From Plotosus lineatus (taxonomy: Eukaryota > Chordata > Actinopteri > Siluriformes > Plotosidae), in assembly GCA_024760905.1 (NCBI GenBank), contig CM045734.1:35806064-35870063 (forward strand): a stretch of 64,000 nucleotides of DNA. The letters run 5' to 3'. A program made the position numbers and the translations under genes. The notes under the pieces are model-generated. The model saw nothing but the letters and a program-made list of their open reading frames with translations, was not told the origin of the DNA and made no database searches. Below are positions 38,051 through 48,648 of this stretch, piece by piece. Positions within the stretch are counted from its first letter, which is position 1; every line of letters starts with the position of its first letter.

Positions 38051-38422
38051 AAAAATGAGCATGTGCACATCTGTATGTGTGTGTGTATTTATACTTTATT
38101 TACATCTTATGTATTATTTTTTAATGTAAAGTTGTTATTATAAGCATTTATACAGCAGCATGTAATATGTATTGATATTATATACACACATACATGTACA
38201 TATACGTCATTCAGGGGAAGTTCGGGGGTGATCCTACTTCACGGAATTTGGTGATCACGGGGGGATCTCGGTCCCAATTAATTGCGGAAAGTGAGGGATC
38301 CCTGTATGTGTATATATATATATATCACAACACATGCATGAAAGTAAATCAATAGTATTGCAAATTAATAGAATAAATATCTAGGCTCACTTTTTACATG
38401 TATTAATCGAGCAGTATAATTT

Positions 38423-38712
38423 CATTTCGTTTTCTGAATTGCTGATGGAGTCCATTCCTCTCTGGAAAGACAGGGTACACCCTGAAAAGCTGACACAGAC
38501 AAACAACCTCACAACCTTTAACACTCACGCTTACACCAAGGGGTCTTCACAAATATGCAGTTACCCTGACGTGCATGTCTTTGGCCTGGAGGAGGAAACC
38601 AGAGTACCTGGAAGAAACCCAAGCAGACATGGGAGAATGCGAGAGAATGTGTAAATTCACACATAAACACCCTCGCTGGGAGTAGCACATCAAACACAGG
38701 CAATCTTTGGTG
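38423..38712 (-). mobile_element. Family A repeat
   Basis: Minus-strand copy with inverse CTGGAGGAGGAAACCAGAG and CATGGGAGAATGCGAGAGAATG blocks; central part partly deleted. Confidence 0.75.
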
Positions 38713-39064
38713 TGATATCACTTTGCTTAAAATAGTAGTCTCAGGTACAGTGTGTGCAGTTTGAAACTTATATACACTTTACAGAACCTGAAAGAAGTTC
38801 TTCTGGAAACTTTGAAAATGAAATCCCCAAGGCCTTTCTTATTTATTTATTTATTTTGGTCTGAAGAATAGACTCTTATGAAACATGCTGTTTTCTTTAC
38901 TGACATATGAAAATTTTTCTGTAAAGTTTTTACATCGTGCTGGAAGATTAAATGTAAGTTCTGCATCATTAAATTGTCGGCCAAAGCAGCACATTACTGC
39001 ATAACTTATCCGGTAAATACTAGTAATTTAAAATAGCTAATTATATACAGTGTGTATCTATCTA

Positions 39065-39066
<2 letters not shown>

Positions 39067-39137
<71 letters not shown>
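39067..39137 (+). repeat. (TA)n tract
   Basis: About 35 TA units. Confidence 0.97.
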
Positions 39138-39145
39138 GTATATAT

Positions 39146-39291
39146 AGCACTTATCCCTTAACATCCGAGGATGCCATTGGTGTGCTTTCATGGCGAGACT
39201 AGGGCTGATTTGGCCTGGCAGAGCCCATCCCTCTCCAGGTCATAGAAACACGCTGATGGCTTTGCAGCCTACTCTTTACGAAAGTCAGCAT
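39146..39291 (-). mobile_element. Family B SINE core with the third tail type, 5'-truncated
   Basis: Second copy of the tail seen at 32,779 (inverse: CACTTATCCCTTAACATCC, GGTGTGCTTTCATGGCGAG), joined to the core word AAAGTCAGCA. TATA sequence on both sides. Confidence 0.85.
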
Positions 39292-39340
39292 ATATATACT
39301 AGTATATATGTGTGTGTGTGTGTGTGTGGGGGGGGGGGGT

Positions 39341-39505
39341 ACCAGTAAAAATATACTGGGAAGGTAACCTGCGATGGACTAGCGTCTCATCCAGGAAGAG
39401 TTGAACTCCTGGTTGCTTCACACTACAGAAACCGAGAATAAACACCGGCCTGATGAGCCTCTAGGCTCGGCTGTAAAAAGTCCAACAGACTTTACCTTAC
39501 CTTTA
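39341..39505 (+). mobile_element. Family C SINE, 5'-truncated
   Basis: Only the 3' part, from TACCAGTAAAAATATACTGG to CAACAGACTTTACCTTACC; preceded by a TG run and 10 G. Confidence 0.88.
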
Positions 39506-39633
39506 GCTTATATTATACTATGTTTGCAGATATGAAATCTGTCGAAGTGCAGTGAGTAGTTAAGGAGCAGAACGAGAACCGAGAAGGTCCAATCTGGAAA
39601 GAGAAAGCTGTCACTCTGCAGTGTGGCAACAAC

Positions 39634-39775
39634 TTCTTCTTTTCCTTTCGGCTGTTCCCTTCAGGGTTCACCACAGCAAATGCTCTGCCTCCATCTCACC
39701 CTATCTTCTGCATCTTCTACTCTTACTCCAACTACCTTCATGTCCGCCTTCACCACATCCATAAATCTTCTATGA
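39634..39775 (-). mobile_element. RTE-like LINE, 3' end only
   Basis: About 140 bp of LINE 3' end with the GAA-type tail at 39,634; a very short 5'-truncated insertion. Matches 46,857-46,995. Confidence 0.85.
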
Positions 39776-40005
39776 CTTGAAAATCAGCAAGTTGAACTAC
39801 ATGATCAATCAGACAGAACGTATACATACAGGTTATCCTGAAACATTACTTCATCAAAGATCCTCATCCTGGTCCTCATTTCCCAAAACACCAACTCTTC
39901 AGAAAATGCATGAAAGCCATCTAAAGGAGTTGGAGTAAAGATTCAACTTATTTGCAAATGAAACATCATGGGCAAGCAATGAAAACTTTTGAAAACAATA
40001 CTGAT

Positions 40006-40008
<3 letters not shown>

Positions 40009-40092
<84 letters not shown>
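40009..40092 (+). repeat. (TA)n tract
   Basis: About 41 TA units, running into the left terminus of the MITE that follows. Confidence 0.97.
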
Positions 40093-40094
<2 letters not shown>

Positions 40095-40549
40095 CTACTT
40101 CATGCTTCAGCTTCTGCGGCTTCAATGCATCGTGGGCTTTTCAAAAATATTCATCGAAAAATTAAAAAATACGACAATTAAGGGAAAATAGGGGGAAATG
40201 TTAGGGGAAATGATGCAAAACAAGGCCAATTATGCAAAAAAAAAAAAAAAAAAAAAAACCAACCCAATAAAACTGTACATTTTTTTTTATGTGAGGTGAG
40301 CATCCAACGCTCATCTGTGTGTCTGTGAGCATGCGCATCTGTATGTGTGTACTAATATTTTATTTATACCTTCTGCATTATTTTTGAATGCTTAGTTGTT
40401 ATTATAAGCATTTATCCCATTGAATATGTATTTATTGAGATTATATACACAGATACATGTACATATACATCAGTCAGCGGGGTCGATCCTACTTTAAGGA
40501 AATCGGTGGTCTCAGTCCCCAATAGCCGTAGAAAGTGAGGGATCATTGT
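40093..40549 (+). mobile_element. Tigger-like MITE, copy 2 (uninterrupted)
   Basis: Starts CGCTACTTCATGC with the outer terminus replaced by the TA tract; ends GAAAGTGAGGGATCATTG. Gives the reference structure for copy 1. Confidence 0.8.
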
Positions 40550-40555
40550 GTGTGT

Positions 40556-40676
<121 letters not shown>

Positions 40677-41030
40677 ATGCAGCCATGAAGGGGGGCACAA
40701 ACCAGTGTCCATCCTCACGCCGGTCCCAAGCCCAGATAAATGCAGAGGGTTGTGACAGGAAGAGCATCTGACATAAAACTTTTGCCAGAAATACAGAATG
40801 CGAGTCGTCAAAATAAATTCCATATCGGATCGGTTAAGGTCCGGGTTAACAACGGCCACCATCAGTGCTGTTAACCACTGGGTGCTGGTGGAAATTGGAC
40901 TACTGTTGGTCAAAGAAGGAAAGTTTGAAGAAGCAGGGACAGGAGGTGTTTCTATAGGCAGAGAGAGAAGAGGAAAGGCATGAGGCTAAGACTGAGAGTA
41001 GGGACTTTGAATGTTTTATCATGGTAGGGG
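40677..41030 (+). mobile_element. RTE-like LINE, 5' UTR and ORF start
   Basis: ATGCAGCCATGAAGGGGGGC and later words match the short elements at 22,087 and 37,906. Downstream is GGTCCGGGTTAACAACGGCC and an ORF start near 40,980 reading [12 protein letters not shown], the beginning of an endonuclease (conserved TLNV/TWNV motif). It stops after a few codons. An ordinary 5'-truncated copy would lack this part. Confidence 0.65.
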
Positions 41031-41850
41031 GAACCTCGTTTGCAGAACCTGCCTGTTAAAAATACAGAAAACTGACTGCGGACCATATTGAGCCGAGTTG
41101 GTGGCACTCGCTAAAAATCGCACCTAGAAGATGGAAAACTCTGATTCAAACACCTGGTCTGGTGGGAGGCCATAAGTTCAAGACATCCAACTTGGGCAAG
41201 AAGGCCTCGCAGTCTTGGATGACAGCCTTCTAGGTGACAGAAATCACTCTTTTCCAACCTGGTTAGTTGAGAAACCATAAGCCCCTCAAGTCATCCTACC
41301 CTGAACCGGAGTTCTGCAGGCAGATTGCTGAGTGACCACACACTTTGATCAGGCAACTCCTGTGACGAGGCTCTTGCTGAATTGTCGCAGACTATCTGTT
41401 CCATCGGCGAGGGGGAGCACACTGCATGGGCAACAGTCTGTTCTTGATAGAGTTTGCCATGGCATATACATCCGTCTAGATTCATCCGTCCACTGGAGAG
41501 GATATGCCAGAATCTGCAGTTGCATTGGAACAACACGAGGAACAACAGTTAACAGTTTTAAGCTACTGCTTGATTGGCATAGAGTGCGGCACCAGGGGTT
41601 GTTCCTGTCAGTGGGAGAGATCCTGAAGATCTCTCATTGGAAGCTACCGCCCGCCTTAAGTTGGGCAGCCTCCAGCCAATAAGGTGCTATCCCACCAAGT
41701 GTGCTCTCTTCACTGGCACTGGGTTCATGAAAATGAGATTATTTTCTGAACAGCAGACTCAAATTCTCACATTAGGCAGAATTACGACGATGTGTCAGGA
41801 TGTGATGTTACCCATGGTCTGCAATGACTGAAGGGGGCCTAAGTGTAATA
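41031..41850 (+). other. Unassigned mixed-composition segment
   Basis: About 800 bp with near-balanced base composition, unlike its AT-rich surroundings, and a 116-codon open frame at 41,332-41,682 (not resembling any family I know). Probably a repeat or part of a retroelement, but I cannot identify it. Confidence 0.35.
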
Positions 41851-42173
41851 CTATATAGTAAAAATTAAAAAGTGTTTTGGGAATTTGAGGCAGACATTTT
41901 TGAAAGTACAAGAACGTATGAGAATTGTATATAATATAATACTGTAATGGTTCAAATGAGTGGTCTATTGTAGAGATTAATAAAAGTCTGGTTTAAACAT
42001 TAATGTGCAGATGAAGGTACAAGATGTGCTGTGAGAAGTGGTCGTGCAGTGCAGAGTTTTTTGTTGACCTGGTAATTGGCTGTCCAGAGCAAATAATTTA
42101 AAAAATCCAGTGTAAACATGTTTGTGCAGGTTAAGGTGCATGGTGTGCAGTGATTGGTGCAGTGTAAGCCATG

Positions 42174-42174
<1 letters not shown>

Positions 42175-42231
<57 letters not shown>
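42175..42231 (+). repeat. (TG)n microsatellite
   Basis: About 28 TG units. Confidence 0.97.
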
Positions 42232-42232
<1 letters not shown>

Positions 42233-42295
42233 GCATGGGTGTGTGGGTGTGTATGTGTTGTGCTAGCACCCCAACACCCCCCCCGTGCTAGAGTT

Positions 42296-42424
42296 GAGAG
42301 ATTTCCTTTCGGCTTTTTTTTTTTATCACGGGTCACCACAGCGAATAAGTCGCACGTTTGATTTGGCATAGGTTTTTACGTCAGATGCCCTTCCTGACAC
42401 AACCCTTTAGCAAGGGACAACACG
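42296..42424 (-). mobile_element. Family B SINE, 3' end only
   Basis: RTE-type tail and the GGAAGGGCATCTGACG block; 5'-truncated. Flanked by CCCCGTGCTAGAGTT (42,281-42,295) and CCCCATGCTAGAGTT (42,425-42,439), a 15-bp target duplication whose one difference is a CpG transition. Confidence 0.92.
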
Positions 42425-42439
42425 CCCCATGCTAGAGTT

Positions 42440-43000
42440 ACAAAGTAAAAATCTCAAATATACATAATTATTTGTGTCTTGTGTCCTTCACACTTGGAAT
42501 AAAATTCTATACACCCACCTTCATGGGCATGAACTCACAGATGCCCATGATTGGCTAGGGTCACTGTGATTGACAGTGACGAAAGCATATTCCATTATTC
42601 CCTGCAGACAGCTTAGTCAGTACCATTCTCTTGGATTTATGGCCACAGATGGCCTCATGTAAATTTAATCTTATGATAGGACAAATTTCTGCATAATTTG
42701 TACAAGTATAAAATGAAATGAAAAATATTGACTGCGGTACCTTTCAATTTATGTCTTGAATTCCATGCTGATGAACTTGCAACCTGATAAATATGATATG
42801 TAACGTTTCTGGAGGGAGGGTATCTTGAAAAATCATTAAAAATTTGAAAAGAAAAAAAAAAATCACTCTTTTTTTGATGTTCCTTGTACCTCAGGCACAA
42901 TGGTGAATATGATGCGCCGGGTGAAAAGCAAATTTTACAGTTTGCACATTGAGCATTCCATTATTGAATACTTTTATCAGGTAGACTATATACATACAAG
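42440..43000 (+). other. Intergenic, no recognised element
   Basis: AT-rich; no gene or repeat family recognised. Confidence 0.5.
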
Positions 43001-43170
43001 GGCAGTGGTGGGGTGGTCATAAGGTGCTGGACTCCTGAGTCCAAGGTTGGGGGTTCAAGCCCCAACCTTGGGCTCAGGAGTCCAGCACCTTAGCCCAAGG
43101 TTGGGGGTTCAAGCCTCACTCTCAATGGTTGTCACTGCCCCCCACACCCCCACCAGAAATGGAGGATTTT
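43001..43170 (+). mobile_element. Family B SINE head with internal fold-back
   Basis: GGCAGTGGTGGGGTGGTC head, then a 32-bp inverted repeat (43,021-43,052 against 43,060-43,091, one mismatch) around a 7-base loop, then the head sequence resumes and continues to the start of the core (GTTGTCACTGCCCCCC). The rest of the SINE is missing. Confidence 0.9.
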
Positions 43171-43274
43171 AGACATAAGTAAAGTTTTACTCTTAAACTT
43201 GTGGATGTCTTGATTTCATATTCATTTTATGACTCAGTTTATGGAAAATATAAAATTTTCTAGGTGTCAAAAAA

Positions 43275-43510
43275 CCTTTCAACTGTGAGGTGTATGTGTA
43301 TAGGGAGAGGAGCAGTAGGGGTTGATGTCCCTGCAATGTGTTAAGCATGAAGTTGTAATTGCCCCCCAAGGCATCAGGGTGGGAAGGAGTAGAGGTTGAT
43401 GGTCCTGTAATGTGCTGAGGCAGAGAGGGCTGAGGGTTGGCAGCTCCACTTGGGCAGGGAGGGATAGGAGTTGATGGCCCTGCAAAGCTTTAGGGATGCC
43501 CTGGATGGTG
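43275..43510 (-). repeat. Degenerate minisatellite, about three units of roughly 75 bp
   Basis: The motif (GTTGATGxxCCTGxAATGTG) recurs near 43,322, 43,397 and 43,472. In the minus-strand reading the units show as LQGHQLLSLP, LQDHQPLLLP and CRDINPYCSSP, 25 residues apart. Confidence 0.7.
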
Positions 43511-43694
43511 CTAAACCCTTCTGCATAGCATATGTATAAATTCAAGACATAATATGAAATCTAATTCTCTGCTATCCTGTCATCAACCAACCAGAGGAGC
43601 AGAAGTTTCAGGACTCGGAAGAGTCAGCGATAGTCCTGTCAACAAATCTGACAGACAGGGAGAGAGATTCTGATAACATGATAATGATAATAAA

Positions 43695-43696
<2 letters not shown>

Positions 43697-43743
<47 letters not shown>

Positions 43744-43763
43744 AGAGAGAGAGAGAGAGAGAT
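43697..43763 (+). repeat. (TG)n-(AG)n microsatellite
   Basis: TG tract followed by AG. A second similar but shorter one lies at 44,020-44,064. Confidence 0.95.
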
Positions 43764-44030
43764 GTGCAGGGGCGGGGTTGTGTAGATAGTAGAGTTTGAG
43801 CAAAGTTTCTTGTGAGTGATTCGAAGAGGTTAGTTTTTGTGAATTTTTAATTCATTATTTGATTTATTTGAACTTGTTAATGGTGAATTGTATTGAGTTA
43901 TTACCAGGAAACGTATTTCTTTAATTTTTTAGGAACATACATTTTGTATTTTAGATGCAAATCTTCAAATGCTAAAAATGCAAACACTAAATCGGAGTTC
44001 AGTTAGGAGGTAGAGAAGTGTGTGTGTGTA

Positions 44031-44064
<34 letters not shown>

Positions 44065-45106
44065 GTGGCGGGGGGAGGACACGGTATTGATTTATGTTTT
44101 TGAAGATAAATAATACGTACAATTTGTTATCCTGTATTCTGTGTAATTCCACCTGGGTCATGCACACAGTTTCGTTGTAGCAAAAAACATTCATTAAACT
44201 TGTCAATTTTTCCATTGTGTAATATTATTATACCAATCAATTTGTTATTGATTTTACTTGTGGGTTTGACAGCAAAAAAACTAAAAGAAGTACAGTATAT
44301 GAACTTTCAGGGGGTTTTATGCCAGTTTTGAAATAGCAAAATTTTAAATTAACAATTTCGTCATAGTGCTTATGATGCACTAACACACAGATACATGACA
44401 CTTTCATATTCCACATTTTTTAAGGCTTCATTTACTCAGCCAAACAGAAACATAAAAACCTGAAACACACTGAAGTGACTGAGACTTTGTAAGTTGGGTA
44501 ATCAAAATGTGTAAACGTGTATAAATGATCAGGGAACTTAATAAATGAAATGTGGTTATCATAAGGACACATGCACAGTGCGACTCATGGGATACAGTGC
44601 TGTTTTGTGACATTTACTTTTTTTTTTTTTTTTTTTTTCATTTGAAGCAGGGTTTGCACTTTGTGTGTTACGCTGTTCGAATTTTATTTTAGAATGAATT
44701 AACACACAGGATGTTGACTCTACTCTGGTCTGTAGCCTTTCACACTGCTGCTCAGGAAATGGGACTGCAGTTATCAATGAAAAACTCGTGGATGAACTGT
44801 TCCTGTCTTTTCAACTATTACAAAGTGTAAAGGTCACTTACAACAACTGATCTCTTCACTTTACAGCACTTTCCCAGAGACTTAATAAGAGCACTGCTGA
44901 GAGCAAGGTCCACCCTTGCAGACCTTTTTTTGAGATGATCACTCACATGTACTCTCTCATCTCCCAAAGATGTAACTGTAACTGTACAACCAGTCATGAT
45001 TTATGCACTGATATTTGATTTCTGGCCTATTTTTAAATTAATTTATTTTTATAGTATATATATTCTATTGTATCCTATATTATAAATTTTATTAGTAATC
45101 ATCATC
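44065..45106 (+). other. Intergenic, no recognised element
   Basis: AT-rich; poly-T at 44,619-44,638. No gene or repeat family recognised. Confidence 0.5.
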
Positions 45107-45223
45107 ATTTTCTGTAACCGCTTCATCCTAATTAGGGTCGCGGGGAGGCTGGTGCCCATCCCAGCCAACTCAGGGCGAGGGAAGAGTATACCCTGGACAG
45201 CTCGCCAGGCCATTGCAGGGCCT
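45107..45223 (-). mobile_element. Family A-type tail fragment
   Basis: Inverse GTAACCGCTTCATCCTAATT to CTCGCCAGGCCATTGCAGGG: only the 3' part, either a truncated family A copy or a truncated chimeric SINE (its sequence is closest to the tail at 22,645). Confidence 0.8.
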
Positions 45224-45261
45224 TATTAGTAATACTTGCTGTATTTATTTGTCAAAGATAG

Positions 45262-45286
45262 TTTTATTATTATGATTATTATTATG

Positions 45287-45316
<30 letters not shown>
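45262..45316 (+). repeat. (TTA)n microsatellite
   Basis: Imperfect ATT/ATG trinucleotide tract. Confidence 0.95.
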
Positions 45317-45317
<1 letters not shown>

Positions 45318-45459
45318 TCCTTTCCCGAAAACAGGTTCTCACTTCAGAACAAGGAGATGGGTTTGGAGCAGGGAGAATTTTCAGAACTTATTTGTTTATT
45401 TTTCCCTGAAATTATTTAATGTATAACTCATGTAATGATTATTCTTTGCTTTCTCTATC

Positions 45460-45715
45460 TTATCGGTGGCTGCTACAGATCATGATGGAGAAGCGCCACT
45501 CCACTTTGTCTGGCTTCATCACTTTCACATGTTCTAATGAAGCCAGAAACACATCCTGGCAATCAACGATGGGATGATAGGCAGCAGGCCTGCTTTTCAG
45601 GTCATGGAGGACCATTATTGAAGGCAGATGGAGACGGAGCACTGATGCTGCAGCAAACTCCATCATCATCCACACAAGACTGATAGAGCCATCCAGCACC
45701 CACAGTGTGAGTCAC
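45460..45715. other. Unexplained mixed-composition island with open frames
   Basis: About 255 bp with roughly half G+C in AT-rich surroundings. The minus strand is open for at least 79 codons to a stop at 45,460; the plus strand has an acceptor-like CTGCTACAG at 45,468-45,476 and a strong donor-like GTGAGT at 45,710. It contains the inverted repeat CTGGCTTCAT/ATGAAGCCAG (45,510-45,547). No family recognised; could be an exon of a non-coding RNA or an old transposon piece. Confidence 0.3.
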
Positions 45716-46753
45716 AGCTATTTGATTGTATATCATTTTTGTGTTGCGGAACTGTATTTTCGGAATATCTGGAGGTGGATTATGCTTGAGTTATGCATAC
45801 ATAACTGTTCAATTTTTTAGTTTGATATTCAGCATCAAATTTTACTTCCTACCTTACTACTACACTACAGTATTATAGAAAATAATATCTATTTAACCTG
45901 GTATTAGACAATAAGTAAGTACATTTCTCTGGTGTAATGAAGTTAAAGTCAACATTACAATATTAGTCAAAGCTATTTATTGGACACCAAAGTGAAATGA
46001 TTGGATCTACTCATACAATTTCCGAGTTCAGACACAGAAAACAGAATTACAGAAGTAAGTTGCACAGCATGCAGTTGACACTACTAGGGAGGTGGATACT
46101 ACACCGATTATGTTTCCAGTGACTTTTCTTAAGATTCCAACAATGTCTTTTTCACCGCAATCCAACTTATATTATTATGTTAACAATTGTCTGAATACCT
46201 AGTGGTTGATTACCATGTTTTACTAAAGTATATGATACTAGCACAACATATGCACTGCATTGATAAGGCTGCATTTTCAAATTAATTCAAAGCTTTTATA
46301 TATATATACTCCACAGAAGTCTACTCCCAGTGACCATGACAAACTATGAGCGGTGTTTTGATTCAAAAAATTATTCACTCAGAATAATGTCTACTAGTCT
46401 TGAGATAGTGGACCATTCAGATCCTGCTCTTGCTGTGCAGTGTATACGAAAATGCATTTTCCCAAGTAAACAATACTCGCAACAAAACAATGGACACTCA
46501 CAGTTTGTCACTATTGCTTGGAGCTGGCTGCCTCATCATCATTGAAAAATAAACCATAATCTTGGGTTAGCGTGCTTTTCTCATGTCTTCATGTTGCACA
46601 TAATAAAACTTTGAATGAGTAACATATGTCTGAACAAAGCATAGTTTGCTTATGTTTCTGTGTAATACTTACTTTGTAGGATATACTAACTGTGAATGAG
46701 ATTAATAGCATTGTTAACTAGACATCACTGATAGTCTAGTTCAGATGAACAAG

Positions 46754-46755
<2 letters not shown>
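45716..46755 (+). other. Intergenic, no recognised element
   Basis: AT-rich; no gene or repeat family recognised. Confidence 0.5.
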
Positions 46756-46814
<59 letters not shown>

Positions 46815-46815
46815 T

Positions 46816-46854
<39 letters not shown>

Positions 46855-46856
46855 TA
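46756..46856 (+). repeat. (TA)n tract
   Basis: Two TA blocks separated by a short ACATA/TTTTA interval; borders the LINE tail. Confidence 0.95.
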
Positions 46857-47447
46857 TCTTCTTCTTTTCCTTTCAGCTTTTCCCTTCAGGGGTCGCCACA
46901 GCGAATCATCTGCCTCCATCTCACCCTATCCTTTGCATCTTCTTCTCTTACACCAACTACCTTCATGTCCTCCTTCACCACATCCATGAATTGTCTCTTT
47001 GGTCTTCCTCTAGGCCTTTTGCCTGGTAGTTCCAGCCTCAGCATCCTATTACCAATATACTCACTATCCCTCCTCTGTACATGTCCAAACCATCTCAATC
47101 TAGCCTCTCTGACTTTGTCTCCAAAACGTCTAACATGTGCTGTCCCTCTGATGTGCTCATTCCTAATCCTATCCATCCTCGTTACTCCCAAAGAGAACCT
47201 CAACATTTTCATCTCTGCTACCTCCAACTCTGCCTCCTGTCTTTTCCCCAGGGCCACTGTTTCTAAACCATACAACATCGTTGGCCTCAACACCGTCTTG
47301 TACACTTTTCCTGTCATTCTTGCCGATACTCTCCTATCACACATCATACCGGACACTTTTCTCCAACCATTCCAACCTGCCTGCACACACTTCTTCACCT
47401 CTTTTCCACACTCTCCATTGCTCTGGATTGTTGAGCCTAAGTACTTA
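46857..47447 (-). mobile_element. RTE-like LINE, 3' fragment with intact end
   Basis: Minus strand from KYLGSTIQSNGECGKEV to the natural ORF end WRQMIRCGDP, then the short 3' UTR (CGCTGTGGCGACCCCTGAAG, AAAGCTGAAAGG) and a GAA-type tail at 46,857. It shows that the LINE 3' UTR is only a few tens of bases. TA tracts flank both ends. Confidence 0.88.
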
Positions 47448-47485
47448 TATATATAATATATATATAATATAATATATATATAAAA

Positions 47486-47525
<40 letters not shown>
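47448..47525 (+). repeat. (TA)n tract
   Basis: AT-dinucleotide sequence with TATAA interruptions between the LINE and the next MITE. Confidence 0.92.
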
Positions 47526-47531
<6 letters not shown>

Positions 47532-47846
47532 CACTTTCGGCGGTTAATTGGGGCCGAGATCCCCACACGACCATCAAATTCCTCGAAGTAGAATCGACCC
47601 CCTGATTGACATATACGTACATGTATAAGTGTATATAATAGCAATAAATACATATTCAATGCTCTAAATGCTTATAATAACAATTAAACATTCAAAAATA
47701 AAGCAGAAGATATATATAAAATATTGGGGGGTTGCATAATTGGCCCCGTTTTGTGGCATTTTGCTTAACTCTTTCCCCTATACTTCCTTAATTAATTTCC
47801 TTATTTTTTAATTTGATGAATATTTAAAAAACGACAGTGTATTTAA
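47526..47846 (-). mobile_element. Tigger-like MITE, copy 3
   Basis: Minus-strand copy: inverse terminus ATCCCTCACTTTCGG at the left, then the CGAGATCCCC...AATTCCTCG block and the ATAAGCATTT-type centre. The far end decays near 47,846. Confidence 0.75.
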
Positions 47847-47849
47847 TGC

Positions 47850-48585
47850 TGTGGATGATTGTAGATAGACAGGCAGACAAATATACAGACGGACCAAGAT
47901 GAACAGATTCAGTTGCAAATAAAATCTGCCATTCAAAGGCAGCAAATGGGCTACTCATGCTGTTAGGTTCATCAGAAAACAGTGTGAATAAAAAAGAAGG
48001 AGGAGAACAGCAGAGTGAGATGTCCTTCTTGCGTGAGAATGAGCACGAGAGGGGGCTGAGAGAGTGATGGAGGAAGTGCAACCACATGGCTGTGAAGCTG
48101 GGCCCAGCACATACTGCAGGAAAAAAGATGCCATGACAAGAAACTTAACACAAGGTTAATAAGATGCAAAATTATAAGCATGGGTGCTGAAATCTCTTTT
48201 CATACGAAACAAATGAAAACACTGCTGTCACAAATACCAGGTATGGGAAGAAAAGAAATCTTTACTGAAAGTTTACTGGATTGATCTACAGTGTATCAGA
48301 AGTGAATCCATTATGCAGGATCAAAACAAAGCGGTCAGTACACATGAACACAATATCAACGGCAAAGTTGTTAATGAGAGAGTAAAAGAGGTCATACACA
48401 AAAAAGGAAAACACGAAAACTAAATAATAAGCAATACTTGACACGTCAAATACTTTGCAACATGAATGTGTAAGTGGTCTTTTTTATCAAGTGCAAGTGA
48501 TTAGCATGACTCAGGTATGCTCAGTAGCCAGGTGATCTTGGAACTGGAATGTCTGGTAGACATGGAATTCATGGCTGAGCGTGCT
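47850..48585 (+). other. Intergenic, no recognised element
   Basis: No gene or repeat family recognised. Confidence 0.5.
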
Positions 48586-48648
48586 AATAATAATAATAAT
48601 AATAATAATAACAATAATAATAATAATAATAACAATAATAATAATAAT
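48586..48648 (+). repeat. (AAT)n microsatellite
   Basis: About 21 units with two AAC variants. Confidence 0.97.

Larger units (their letters stand above)
36260..38304 (+). mobile_element. Tigger-like MITE, copy 1, split by a LINE
   Basis: Termini CAGGGATCCCTCGCTACTTC at the left and an inverse GAAAGTGAGGGATCCCTG at the right, each next to TA (36,258-36,259 and 38,305-38,306), the pogo/Tigger target duplication. The left part (36,260-36,500) and right part (38,053-38,304) together match the uninterrupted copy at 40,093-40,549. The gap is filled by RTE-derived sequence. Confidence 0.85.
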
